Source of the DNA: Symbiodinium sp. CCMP2592
Taxonomy: Eukaryota; Sar; Dinophyceae; Suessiales; Symbiodiniaceae
Length of the DNA: 64,000 nt
Direction of reading: 5' to 3'
Assembly (NCBI GenBank): GCA_905221615.1
Contig: CAJNDT010003391.1
Span: 674,936 to 738,935, forward strand
Part shown: one piece after another, positions 9,210 through 17,496 of the stretch
Position numbering within the stretch: the stretch's first letter is position 1
Layout: each line of letters begins with the position of its first letter
The notes under the pieces: model-generated
What the model was told of the DNA's origin: nothing
The model's input: only the letters and a program-made list of their open reading frames with translations
The model's database searches: none
Made by a program: the position numbers and the translations under genes

Positions 9210-10988
9210 TTATCGGACCGGGTGGCACTTCTTGCACAAAGGATGCAAGAAGGAAACTCCACTGTCCATCTCAACGTAATTCGAAGAGATCTTTGTTCCA
9301 CATGCAAAAGTGGCACCGGCCTCGTCGGCCACAAAATGAATGATCCTCGAGAGTTTGTGCCGGAACATACGGCGATCACTCGCAGCGCCCTGTGGCCTCC
9401 ACGGGGCTCCAATTTCCTCCAGAGCCCGTTCCTCGGCTCCGAGATCGCCAACGTTGTCCTCTTCGTCCTGTGAATCTTCCGACTCACTCACTCCGCCGTT
9501 GGACTCATAGTCGGGAGGATCACCCTCTGTCTCTGCTGAGGGCGCAGCCACCTCACAAGGAAAATGTCCGCTCCGAGTGGCATCAGGCCTGAAACGATCG
9601 TCCCTGATTTCAACAAGGACTCTCTCCAGAGCTCGCACAGCACTCGAAATCTCATCACGAGAGTAAAGAATGACCATCGCAGCAGCTCGGTCGGTGTGGT
9701 AACCGAGGGTACGACGCACCGCTTGATCGATACCAAATTTACCGCACCAGCTGAGGGTAGTGCACTTGCACGAATGAGTGCCCAATTTGGCGAGAGCCCC
9801 ATGATCAAAACCTCCTTTGCTCAAAATGCCCTTAAGCCAGGACGCAGCTACAGTGGCACTCGGTGGAACGAGTAGCCATTCTCCCGAAGCTCCTGTACCA
9901 GGGAGCAGCGGCACACCGCTGCCCGTCGGCATCTTGTGAACCTCCCGGAGCTTCATCCACACTCCTGCCCAATCGAGTCCTGTGACACCTAAGCGTGGGC
10001 AGACCATGGGCAAAAGCATCGTCTTTCTCTCGGTCGTGAAAGACGTCTTTGATCGAAGCACCTCTCCTTCCAAGTATCCAGCCACCTCAGTGGCTAGACC
10101 ACTCGGAGTGTCCAACTGCAAGTTTCCAAGGTTCATCCCGTCTGAAAACCGGGCTCGCATGAACACCAAGCAAAGAAAGAAACCCGCGCAGATTCGATCA
10201 ATTGCCCTGGCAGTCGGATCACAAACAAGGTTCTCCAAGAAAGCTACCATAGCCACCGTGAGTGGCGGCCTCCGAGTCTTCTTGCGCTTTGCGAGGTAGG
10301 CGAGCCTCGCTATGCCAATCACCCGACCGCTGATCAAGCAATCGGCTCCACCTGTGACACCGAGGACGTGCACAGCGAAAGATATGGATACAATGAAGCT
10401 CCTCAAGAAAGTCGGGGCAGAAGAAAACTCGCAACCCTTGCAAAACTCGTATACCTGCCCCTCCTCAAGTGGGAAAGGATCCATGTCGGCCTGAACACTC
10501 CAGCGGATATACCTAAGCATCGGACCAGCCCTCTGATGCAGAGTACCAGCTGCCTTCCCAGCAAAAATGTGGCCGAGGCTTTCCAAGATGAGTGGTTCAA
10601 GTCTTTGCTCACCCCGAAGACGCCGGCCAATATCAAAGCTCAGAGGGGAGTGCATAATAACCACACCCCACTTCCTAATACCCGCGACCAGCTCTCGTTC
10701 CAGCTTGTACTCCCACGAAATCCCGTGCCAATGTTTAGCCATCTTCAATGGAGAGTCTCCCGAAACACCCGGTCTCTTGGCCTGACTGACGGACCCGGAA
10801 GATGCCGCTTCAGCTCGAGGTCCTGCTATCAGCGGCAACGGTCCCCTTGCAGCAGGGAGACGAAAAACTAAGTTCGTGGGCTCTCCGACTGTCTCCCACG
10901 TAGGTCTGAAAGACGACTGGTGACTCGATCTGATGCAAAAGGACAAGTGCGCATCAAGTGCAGCGGCATCCACAGGCACGTCTCCCAT
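9210..10988 (-). CDS. Tyrosine recombinase (integrase) of the DIRS-like element
   Basis: The ORF has 592 codons. Around residues 400-450 lie the family's catalytic blocks: THSCKCTTLSWCGKFG (the HxxK/R box), RRTLGYH (the second His box) and MVILYSRDE with the likely nucleophilic Tyr. The HSxKxTxLSWxxKFG and YSRD wording is typical of DIRS-type recombinases. Upstream, about residues 150-400, is an alpha-helical core-binding-like region. The tail is acidic (Glu/Asp-rich near residue 510) and ends with several Cys. The enzyme would join the split repeats of a circular cDNA to the target. It is placed first on the coding strand, ahead of the Gag-like ORF, which differs from most described DIRS elements. 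Confidence 0.7.
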   Translation of the reverse strand: MGDVPVDAAALDAHLSFCIRSSHQSSFRPTWETVGEPTNLVFRLPAARGPLPLIAGPRAEAASSGSVSQAKRPGVSGDSPLKMAKHWHGISWEYKLERELVAGIRKWGVVIMHSPLSFDIGRRLRGEQRLEPLILESLGHIFAGKAAGTLHQRAGPMLRYIRWSVQADMDPFPLEEGQVYEFCKGCEFSSAPTFLRSFIVSISFAVHVLGVTGGADCLISGRVIGIARLAYLAKRKKTRRPPLTVAMVAFLENLVCDPTARAIDRICAGFFLCLVFMRARFSDGMNLGNLQLDTPSGLATEVAGYLEGEVLRSKTSFTTERKTMLLPMVCPRLGVTGLDWAGVWMKLREVHKMPTGSGVPLLPGTGASGEWLLVPPSATVAASWLKGILSKGGFDHGALAKLGTHSCKCTTLSWCGKFGIDQAVRRTLGYHTDRAAAMVILYSRDEISSAVRALERVLVEIRDDRFRPDATRSGHFPCEVAAPSAETEGDPPDYESNGGVSESEDSQDEEDNVGDLGAEERALEEIGAPWRPQGAASDRRMFRHKLSRIIHFVADEAGATFACGTKISSNYVEMDSGVSFLHPLCKKCHPVR

Positions 10989-11565
10989 GTAGGCTCAACA
11001 AGGATGCCCTGATCTACTAAGAAAGTGCGCCTCCGAAGCCACCCTACGCTACAAAGAGTGCTCACGTAGCCGTCAAAAAGAAAAGATCTACCGAATTCAA
11101 GAGCGAGCCAAGTATGACCGGGTATTAAGTGCCACAGCAACTTCACACACACCCATGACCGAATGATCATGCTTCTCACAGTGAAAAAAATTTTTAAAGC
11201 CTAGATCAGCACTCGCAATAAAGCGTGAGTAAACATGAATGCACTCCCAAAAAAGTCACACACGAACTTTTCTTATCCAAGCTACAAGCCATCCGGACCT
11301 CGGACACCCCAGCCAACCTTCGAGGACGGCAGGGCGCCCTTGCCCTTTGATCAAAACTACGGTGGGGTCCCAGGTGCTTCCGGATGCTCCATGAGCTCCA
11401 CCGAAGGAGAGCCACTCCTGATCCATCTGCCGCGGTCAACGGGACCACACGGCGTGCACGACCTAACAGCACCTCGTGTTAGGAGCACTAGAACCTTCTA
11501 GATGCACGCTACTGGCCCCAAGGCTTTCCACGGCTCTCTAACCGCACACCCCCGTCAAGAACTTA
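10989..11565 (-). other. Leader region of the recombinase element
   Basis: This lies between repeat A and the recombinase ORF. No supported ORF. As the upstream end of the element it probably holds the promoter and leader; no specific signal can be named. Confidence 0.4.
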
Positions 11566-11800
11566 TGTCGAGACGGTTTGGCGGTCCCGCCCCCCCACCA
11601 CTTGAGATGAATGTCACGGATAAGCCAAGCATTCAGAATGGCACGACACAAGAAATGGTCACACCAAAATACCGGTGCTTAGGGTGAGGTAAAGCACACG
11701 GGATAGGGATTAGGGTACCTTTTGGATTTTTGCAAGCTCGCCACATGTGGCTCGCCTCGCACGCAAAAAGGGGTTGGTAGACAAGTCTACAACTGATCTT
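11566..11800 (-). repeat. Split direct repeat A, upstream edge copy
   Basis: It is 235 bp and matches 3840-4074. It forms the upstream edge of the tyrosine-recombinase element. Element 1 sequence starts immediately at 11801. Confidence 0.9.
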
Positions 11801-14611
11801 ACAGAGAACTTTTCGCGACTTATCTCTTGCCTGGTGAAGCTGATAGCATTGGCTAGAGAGATGGTAGCACTGGCTATTCGGAGTATGCCAGATTGGTCGC
11901 AGCTCTGTCGATTCTCCTGAGTTGACCCTGTTGGGTCTTATCGTGTCTCTTGTCTCAGGCTCATCCTCGGGCTCGAGGAAGGGAGCACTTTGTTTGGCTG
12001 CTGCCTTCGACTTCGGTGGGTGCTCCACACACTGAACAGGAGCTCTCGTCAACTGCTTCCACATCCACCGGAGCCCCATCAGCAAGAGGAAAACATTCCA
12101 TGCAATGCTGAAGAAGGAAAACTCATCACTTGTTAGTGAATCCGGCAGCGAGGAATGATCGGTCTCCGTTGGCTCTGCATTTGCTCCCCCACGTTTGGGG
12201 TGTCCGAACCATCCTGATAGTCCAGCTGCGGTTGCAGCAGTTTTGACTGCTTTTGCACTTGGCGCTGATGGTGGACGTGAAGATTTTCTTCTCCTCCTGC
12301 CTGAGGATTCATCTTCTTCTTCCTCTGCTCGTTGCGCATCCATCAGGTTTGAGGTCTCGCGCTCGTGCTCCTCAATGTCACTCTGAGTTGGTGACTTCTC
12401 TTCATCGACTTCGTTAAGCTCGTCCAAGGACATGTTGAGCTTTTCGACCACATTTGGCCTTTGGTTTCTGGACCTTGATCTTGGTAGATCATGTTGGTCG
12501 GATGAAGAGGATGCCCGCTCTCTTCCTGGTGGAGGATTTGGAGGCTCATTTGGACGTTCGGTTTGTGGCCTCTTCCACCACCTGTTGTACGACTGGGAAC
12601 GACCTGATGGTCGTGATTTATCCCACCAGTAGTTACCGGAAGAATATGTGAAATGCTCTTGCGACTGCCGATATTCGGCTAGCCGTTGATTGTGCTCTTG
12701 TCGCTTTTTAGCGATTTTCTCCACTTGCTCGTTTGACCTGTTGTGCCTCCCTTTGGTGCTCATAGGTTGGATTGTGAACCCTAGTGGGCTATGCCAATCT
12801 TTGTCGGAGGGAGCCAACCAAAGGTCGGTATTGGAAAAAGTGGAATAATATCCCTTGGTAGTGATATGGAGACGGGCATCGATTTCCTTGATTCTGTTGA
12901 TCTCATGCCATCTGTCTGAGACTCGCTCCCAGTACGTCCTTTCGACGGCTGAGGTGATCTTCTTGTGACTCGGAGTCGCCGTGTACGGCGTTTTACCCCA
13001 GTCCAAGATATAGGCATTAATGCAGTCGAGGTCTGCATATTTGTCCTTCGCATCCGGTAGGAGCCTGTTGGCATATTCCAGTCTGTGCTGGTCTGAGTTA
13101 TTGATGCAGGAGTATCGCACTTGTGAGTGCCTGTCTGCCTTGTGATTGAATGCTGCCAACTTTTTCTCTAGTGAGAGAGTAAAGAGGCTATTCCTAGGAC
13201 GCACATCGCCACCCTTTAGGGTGAGTCTGCTTGCGATGTTGTTGAGGCCCCCAGCAATGATGTCTGCTTTGAATGGAAGGACCTCGTCCAGGAAGGCATT
13301 GACGTATTCACGCCTCTGCTGTTCCTTATGGGTCATGTACGAGTTAAAATGAACAATGGCAATGGTGATGATCTTGTAAGGTCCTTTGGTGCACCACATT
13401 TCGTCGAGGTCAGTTGTGGCTTCTGTTGAGAAGATTTCCACAAAGGTTTCAAAATCCTCAGCTGGAGGTTGTTCTCCCTCGACGTGTCCGTTCCACTCGC
13501 ACAATACTGGAACCGGAGATAGCTCTGATAGTGTCAGCCACGACTCTGGACAGAGATATGAGCTATCCTTTGGTCCGTCAGTGTCAGGATTCTTACCCTT
13601 GAGAGGGTCTGATCCACAGAGCTCCATGTAATCTTTTCGCGTCATGCGCTGACCCGATTGCGGGTGTACCCACTCCTTGGCTTCTGGAATAGTAGAGTGG
13701 TAGCCGAAGGTCATCCGACAGACGGCGCCATGGCAAGCCCAGATTTGTCTCTTCTGGCCTCCCTCCTTTGGCCTTACTGTTCGGTGCCTGTAAAAATGAT
13801 GGATCAGGGCGATATCCGTGGTCGGATCTCCTTTCACGCCCAAATACATGGATGGTGCAATCGGCTCGTTAGCCGGTGAGTGGATCAGCGTGCCTCGATA
13901 CTCAAATTTTTGCATGACTCTGATGCTGTGATCCGATGTCAAAGCACCTGCCTCGAGTACGAGGGTAATATGTGCTGAATTGTTGAAGCACATGTCGATC
14001 AGTGGATGATAATCGAATCCCTTCTCAGGTTTGAGCTTCTTCTTGGGATTACCTGCTGGGACAGGAGCTCGATCCATGTTTCCCCAATTGCACACAACAA
14101 CGCCTAGCGAGGCTGCGTCTGGGTTGGATCCTTCGATATAGTCTTTTAGCTCACCTATGCCTCCCATCCGGTTTCGGACAATTTCGTAGTGAGCATCCAG
14201 CACATCTTTCGATTCATAGCCCGTTAGGGCAAGAAACGATGCCGGATGGCATGTTCTTGAATCACGGATGTTGATGTGCTCCTTGTTAATGTTCTTGTAT
14301 TCCTCCAGGGTTGGAGCTTCTGTCGAACTGGTGTAAGTTCTTGCAGGGTTGCTCCGAATGTCCGGGATAGTATTTGGATTGACGCCAGGGTTGGCGTATA
14401 CAAAGTTTTCTCGGGCGATGGCACAGTATTCGTTAATTGCTTTCATCGCCAGATCAATTGAGGACAGCCTCATAGACGGCACGACGCTCGTCTGGGGACA
14501 TTCCGGCAGGAACATCTGACCCCTGGAGGCAATCAGCAGGTAAAACACATGCGCACATAGACTGTTTACCCTGTGGGGTAAGTCGACAGTCTGCACACAC
14601 GATATTTCCAC
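11633..14611 (-). CDS. Post-pol ORF of element 1 with an endonuclease/phosphatase-like core
   Basis: The frame is open for 992 codons; its last 56 or so lie in the terminal repeat of the inserted element. About residues 165-620 show a spaced set of motifs resembling the endonuclease/exonuclease/phosphatase fold: LGVVVCNWGNMDR near 170, IVHFNS then DIIAGGLNN near 450, and SDKDWHSP near 600. The match is by pattern only and the span is longer than the usual 250 residues. The C-terminal third is Arg/Ser/Pro-rich and acidic, followed by a hydrophobic segment (IAWNVFLLLMGLRWMW, near residue 855) that could cross a membrane. It follows the ORF at 14566-17220 with a short overlap. No standard copia protein corresponds to it. 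Confidence 0.45.
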   Translation of the reverse strand: MEISCVQTVDLPHRVNSLCAHVFYLLIASRGQMFLPECPQTSVVPSMRLSSIDLAMKAINEYCAIARENFVYANPGVNPNTIPDIRSNPARTYTSSTEAPTLEEYKNINKEHINIRDSRTCHPASFLALTGYESKDVLDAHYEIVRNRMGGIGELKDYIEGSNPDAASLGVVVCNWGNMDRAPVPAGNPKKKLKPEKGFDYHPLIDMCFNNSAHITLVLEAGALTSDHSIRVMQKFEYRGTLIHSPANEPIAPSMYLGVKGDPTTDIALIHHFYRHRTVRPKEGGQKRQIWACHGAVCRMTFGYHSTIPEAKEWVHPQSGQRMTRKDYMELCGSDPLKGKNPDTDGPKDSSYLCPESWLTLSELSPVPVLCEWNGHVEGEQPPAEDFETFVEIFSTEATTDLDEMWCTKGPYKIITIAIVHFNSYMTHKEQQRREYVNAFLDEVLPFKADIIAGGLNNIASRLTLKGGDVRPRNSLFTLSLEKKLAAFNHKADRHSQVRYSCINNSDQHRLEYANRLLPDAKDKYADLDCINAYILDWGKTPYTATPSHKKITSAVERTYWERVSDRWHEINRIKEIDARLHITTKGYYSTFSNTDLWLAPSDKDWHSPLGFTIQPMSTKGRHNRSNEQVEKIAKKRQEHNQRLAEYRQSQEHFTYSSGNYWWDKSRPSGRSQSYNRWWKRPQTERPNEPPNPPPGRERASSSSDQHDLPRSRSRNQRPNVVEKLNMSLDELNEVDEEKSPTQSDIEEHERETSNLMDAQRAEEEEDESSGRRRRKSSRPPSAPSAKAVKTAATAAGLSGWFGHPKRGGANAEPTETDHSSLPDSLTSDEFSFFSIAWNVFLLLMGLRWMWKQLTRAPVQCVEHPPKSKAAAKQSAPFLEPEDEPETRDTIRPNRVNSGESTELRPIWHTPNSQCYHLSSQCYQLHQARDKSRKVLCKISCRLVYQPLFACEASHMWRACKNPKGTLIPIPCALPHPKHRYFGVTISCVVPF

Positions 14612-17220
14612 ATTGGTAGCAGAAATAACCTGTTGTTTGATTGCACAGGTGACAGCGTGTGACTTCCGGGCGGAAGCAATCTTATTTTCTGATTGAGGCT
14701 CATGGTAGTTTTTCGGACTCCTACGACTCTCTCCTTTTTAGGAGGTTCAGAGGAGGATGCAGCACTATCCTTAGGCTGGTCCCACTCTTCGTCGTCCGGG
14801 GCCTCGGAGTCTTTGATCATGAGAGGCTTTTGCCTCTTTCTATTCCATCGGCAGACGTGGATCCTTTCTTTTACCTCCTCTCTCATAGCCGCGTTCAGCT
14901 TTGATTGGGCATAAACGTGCTTCTGGTTTTCCTTGAGCCGAGCGTCGATACGCTCACGCTCCTCGAGGAGATCTTCGTCGTCGGCCGGTTCCTCGTAATC
15001 GAGGTTCAGTTTACTCCGATTGACTCGGTAGTGACCACCAGTTTCGGGATCGAAAATAACCACGAACTTGTCCTTCTCCTTTTTAGGAGTCTTTGGTTTC
15101 GGAGGTTCTTCATCCGAGCTTGGAATGAACTCGGCTTCCGACATGAGAGTGTCAAGAGTGACCTTGCTCATTCCTTCTGCGAGTTCCTCAGATGGTGTCT
15201 TCTTCTTGCTCTTCTTGGAAGAACTTGCAGGCTCCGAAGAAACAGGTATCCCAGGTGATGTCGGATTGACATCCACCCTGAGTTCTGAAGAGGATGAGGA
15301 TGAGCTCGATTTTTCTGAATCTGATTCATCCTCAGAGCCATCATCATCATCCTGGTTAGGATCTGGTTCTTCGGGCTCTGTCTCTGTCTTTCCGGAAGAT
15401 GATTCTTCCTTAGGAGGAACGACATTTTCAGTGGTATCCTGGATAGGATCTGGTGGTTTGTGAGAAGTTGTTGTTGTGAGAACCTCTGCAGCACTTGCAG
15501 AACCGTCTGCGTTCCAGAGCTTGCCCATGAGGCTGTCTGGGTTCTGATCGGCTTCAGCCTTTCTTGCAAGTTTCGATCTAGGATGTACTCCTACTGATGC
15601 AGAAGCCTCCTCTACTGTGGTCTCCGTTTTCGGAGGTACCTCACTTGCAGAGAAAGGATGCTCCGTGTTCGGAGTTCTGAAGTCTTCAGACTGTGGAAGG
15701 GAGAATGACTTCTTGTGAGAAGATCTTGCCTTTGGAGGCTCAGGCGGTTGACGCTTCTTTGCCATTTTTAGCAACTGTTCTTCAAGAGTCCTTCCATGAT
15801 TCTCACACCACTTCTTTGACATGTGTGTCAATGAGGGCATTTCTTCGTTGCAGTGGTCGGTCCACCAGGCTCGAACCCTTTTGAGTTCCTCATACTGTTC
15901 AGACACCCAGAGTTGCTCTGTAGGTGCGAACATGGCGCTGATAGTGTGGGCCTGCACCACTTCCGGAGTGGCGAACATTCCGCCTTCTGAACGCCACAAG
16001 TTTGTCACCGCGTTGGTCACGTTTGTGGCATCATAAACAAGCAGCAGTGGCTTGTTGCGCCTCAGTCCTATGGGACTCGGTTTGGTGAGGTTCAGAATAG
16101 CGAACTGAACTGTGTCCCTGTTGGGACGTCCGTTCTCAGTCACGAGAGCTTGATAGCTCTGTGATGTGACCACTTGCTTCAAGAGAGATGAGGGAACGAT
16201 TGGCACGAGGGCCTCTAGGTCGTGCATGATGTAACACCGATCGTCCTGTTGGACGTAATCCCTCATTCCTGTAGGCCTTGATGCGTTCGTGGACTGACGC
16301 TGTGCAAGGGATTGCACTGGGTTTATCCCTGATGCCATAAAGTCGCCTACGGTCATTTGTGACCTTGGCCTATGTTCCTCTGGATCTGGTTCTTCTTCTC
16401 TTGATAGAGAATGTCTCTCGCTGTGTCCCCCAACTGCAGATAAGTAGATCCGTGTCATTTTTGACACATCAGCATCCTGGGGAATAGTAAGACCGGGTTC
16501 GGTCGAAACGGTACGATCGTTCTTGACGTAGTCCATCACGACCACGAACCTCTGCTTCGTGTTTAGAATGACGGCAAGCGCCATTTCTTGCGGCGAGTAT
16601 TTTGCGAGATGGTTCTCGGCAAGTAAGTCCAGAGGTAGCAGGTAATTGTGCTTACCTACAAATAGATCCGGCCGATCCCTGGAAAGGTGTCTGGTCAGAT
16701 GTGCCATCCACCTGCCGATTTGATTGACCTTGGCCAGAATGTGGAAGCACATCTCTCTGGAGAGTCCTGTCGAGTTTACCAGGTTTGGTACTGACTGTTC
16801 GTAGTGGTACTCTCCGGAGCCAGTGAGTACGACACTGTCCAGCACCTCCTGTGGAAGGCCTGTCTGGAAGTGATGGGCACACATCACTGAAAAGTCTCTT
16901 GGATCTTGCGCATGGTTGCGCGTATTCTGACCCCAGTAGATCAGCGGACTGCAGTCCCAAGGTCCACGGAGGATTCCTTGGTACATCTCAATTCCGTTTT
17001 TGGAATATAGGTTGAGCTTTGCTCCTCTTGCATGTCCGCCGTGGGATATCATGGTTGATAAATCCCTTGAAGACGGGTTCACAACGCGATCCTGGTCAAT
17101 AAAGATGACCATGGGGTTGTTTCTCGTTCCTATGCACCCGTTGTCCACCGTGGTCGGTGTTTCTCGACGCCTGTTGGCGTGACTCAGGGAATGGCATATC
17201 CATGTGTGGATGTCGGCCAC
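14566..17220 (-). CDS. Post-pol ORF of element 1 with a KptA/Tpt1-like start
   Basis: About 884 codons are open, with a GTG at the listed start, so the true start is uncertain. Near the N-terminus the wording GTRNNPMVIFID followed by LNLYSKNGIEMYQG resembles the C-terminal half of KptA/Tpt1 RNA 2'-phosphotransferases, an ADP-ribosyltransferase fold in which GxR...VxxxD and SxNGV recur. The middle has no recognised domain. From about residue 480 the protein becomes Glu/Ser/Lys/Pro-rich with an acidic serine run (SEKSSSSSSSSEL) and looks disordered. It directly follows the RT/RNase H ORF. KptA-like is a pattern call and the rest is unassigned. Confidence 0.4.
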   Translation of the reverse strand: MADIHTWICHSLSHANRRRETPTTVDNGCIGTRNNPMVIFIDQDRVVNPSSRDLSTMISHGGHARGAKLNLYSKNGIEMYQGILRGPWDCSPLIYWGQNTRNHAQDPRDFSVMCAHHFQTGLPQEVLDSVVLTGSGEYHYEQSVPNLVNSTGLSREMCFHILAKVNQIGRWMAHLTRHLSRDRPDLFVGKHNYLLPLDLLAENHLAKYSPQEMALAVILNTKQRFVVVMDYVKNDRTVSTEPGLTIPQDADVSKMTRIYLSAVGGHSERHSLSREEEPDPEEHRPRSQMTVGDFMASGINPVQSLAQRQSTNASRPTGMRDYVQQDDRCYIMHDLEALVPIVPSSLLKQVVTSQSYQALVTENGRPNRDTVQFAILNLTKPSPIGLRRNKPLLLVYDATNVTNAVTNLWRSEGGMFATPEVVQAHTISAMFAPTEQLWVSEQYEELKRVRAWWTDHCNEEMPSLTHMSKKWCENHGRTLEEQLLKMAKKRQPPEPPKARSSHKKSFSLPQSEDFRTPNTEHPFSASEVPPKTETTVEEASASVGVHPRSKLARKAEADQNPDSLMGKLWNADGSASAAEVLTTTTSHKPPDPIQDTTENVVPPKEESSSGKTETEPEEPDPNQDDDDGSEDESDSEKSSSSSSSSELRVDVNPTSPGIPVSSEPASSSKKSKKKTPSEELAEGMSKVTLDTLMSEAEFIPSSDEEPPKPKTPKKEKDKFVVIFDPETGGHYRVNRSKLNLDYEEPADDEDLLEERERIDARLKENQKHVYAQSKLNAAMREEVKERIHVCRWNRKRQKPLMIKDSEAPDDEEWDQPKDSAASSSEPPKKERVVGVRKTTMSLNQKIRLLPPGSHTLSPVQSNNRLFLLPMWKYRVCRLSTYPTG

Positions 17221-17496
17221 GATGTGCTGCTACTGCGCCTGGTAAGGCGTGTCCCTGACGGCTGTTAAAATTTGACCTCGTAGCCATACGGGCCCTGGGG
17301 TCAAAGGTGTTGCACAAAGGCAAAGTAGGCTTTGAAAGCTGTAAGCTGAAAGCGGCTGCGGAATATAAAGAACATGGATCACTCATGCACATGTGTGCGC
17401 AACAGAGAATGCAGCATGCAGACACAAATTTTCTTTTAGACAAAAGGTAGTCTAAAAAGAAAATCCAACACATGATTGTGCGGTAAATCTCCTTGG

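Larger units (their letters stand above)
3441..11800 (-). mobile_element. Tyrosine-recombinase retroelement (DIRS/PAT-like) with split direct repeats, broken
   Basis: On the minus strand the order is repeat A (11566-11800), recombinase ORF, zinc-finger Gag-like ORF, oxygenase/methyltransferase/RT-RNase H ORF, repeat B (4071-4261), repeat A again (3840-4074), a 207-bp unique stretch, and repeat B again (3441-3632). This A - body - B-A - B layout is the split-direct-repeat form known from PAT and Ngaro elements, which integrate by tyrosine recombinase without a target duplication. The A copies look identical and the B copies differ by one base in a T run, so the insertion is recent, although the coding body is broken. 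It lies inside the post-pol region of element 1. Confidence 0.7.

Noticed and set aside
12133-16960. Secondary ORFs in other frames across the post-pol region
   Set aside because: They are shadows of the longer minus-strand frames and lack motifs.
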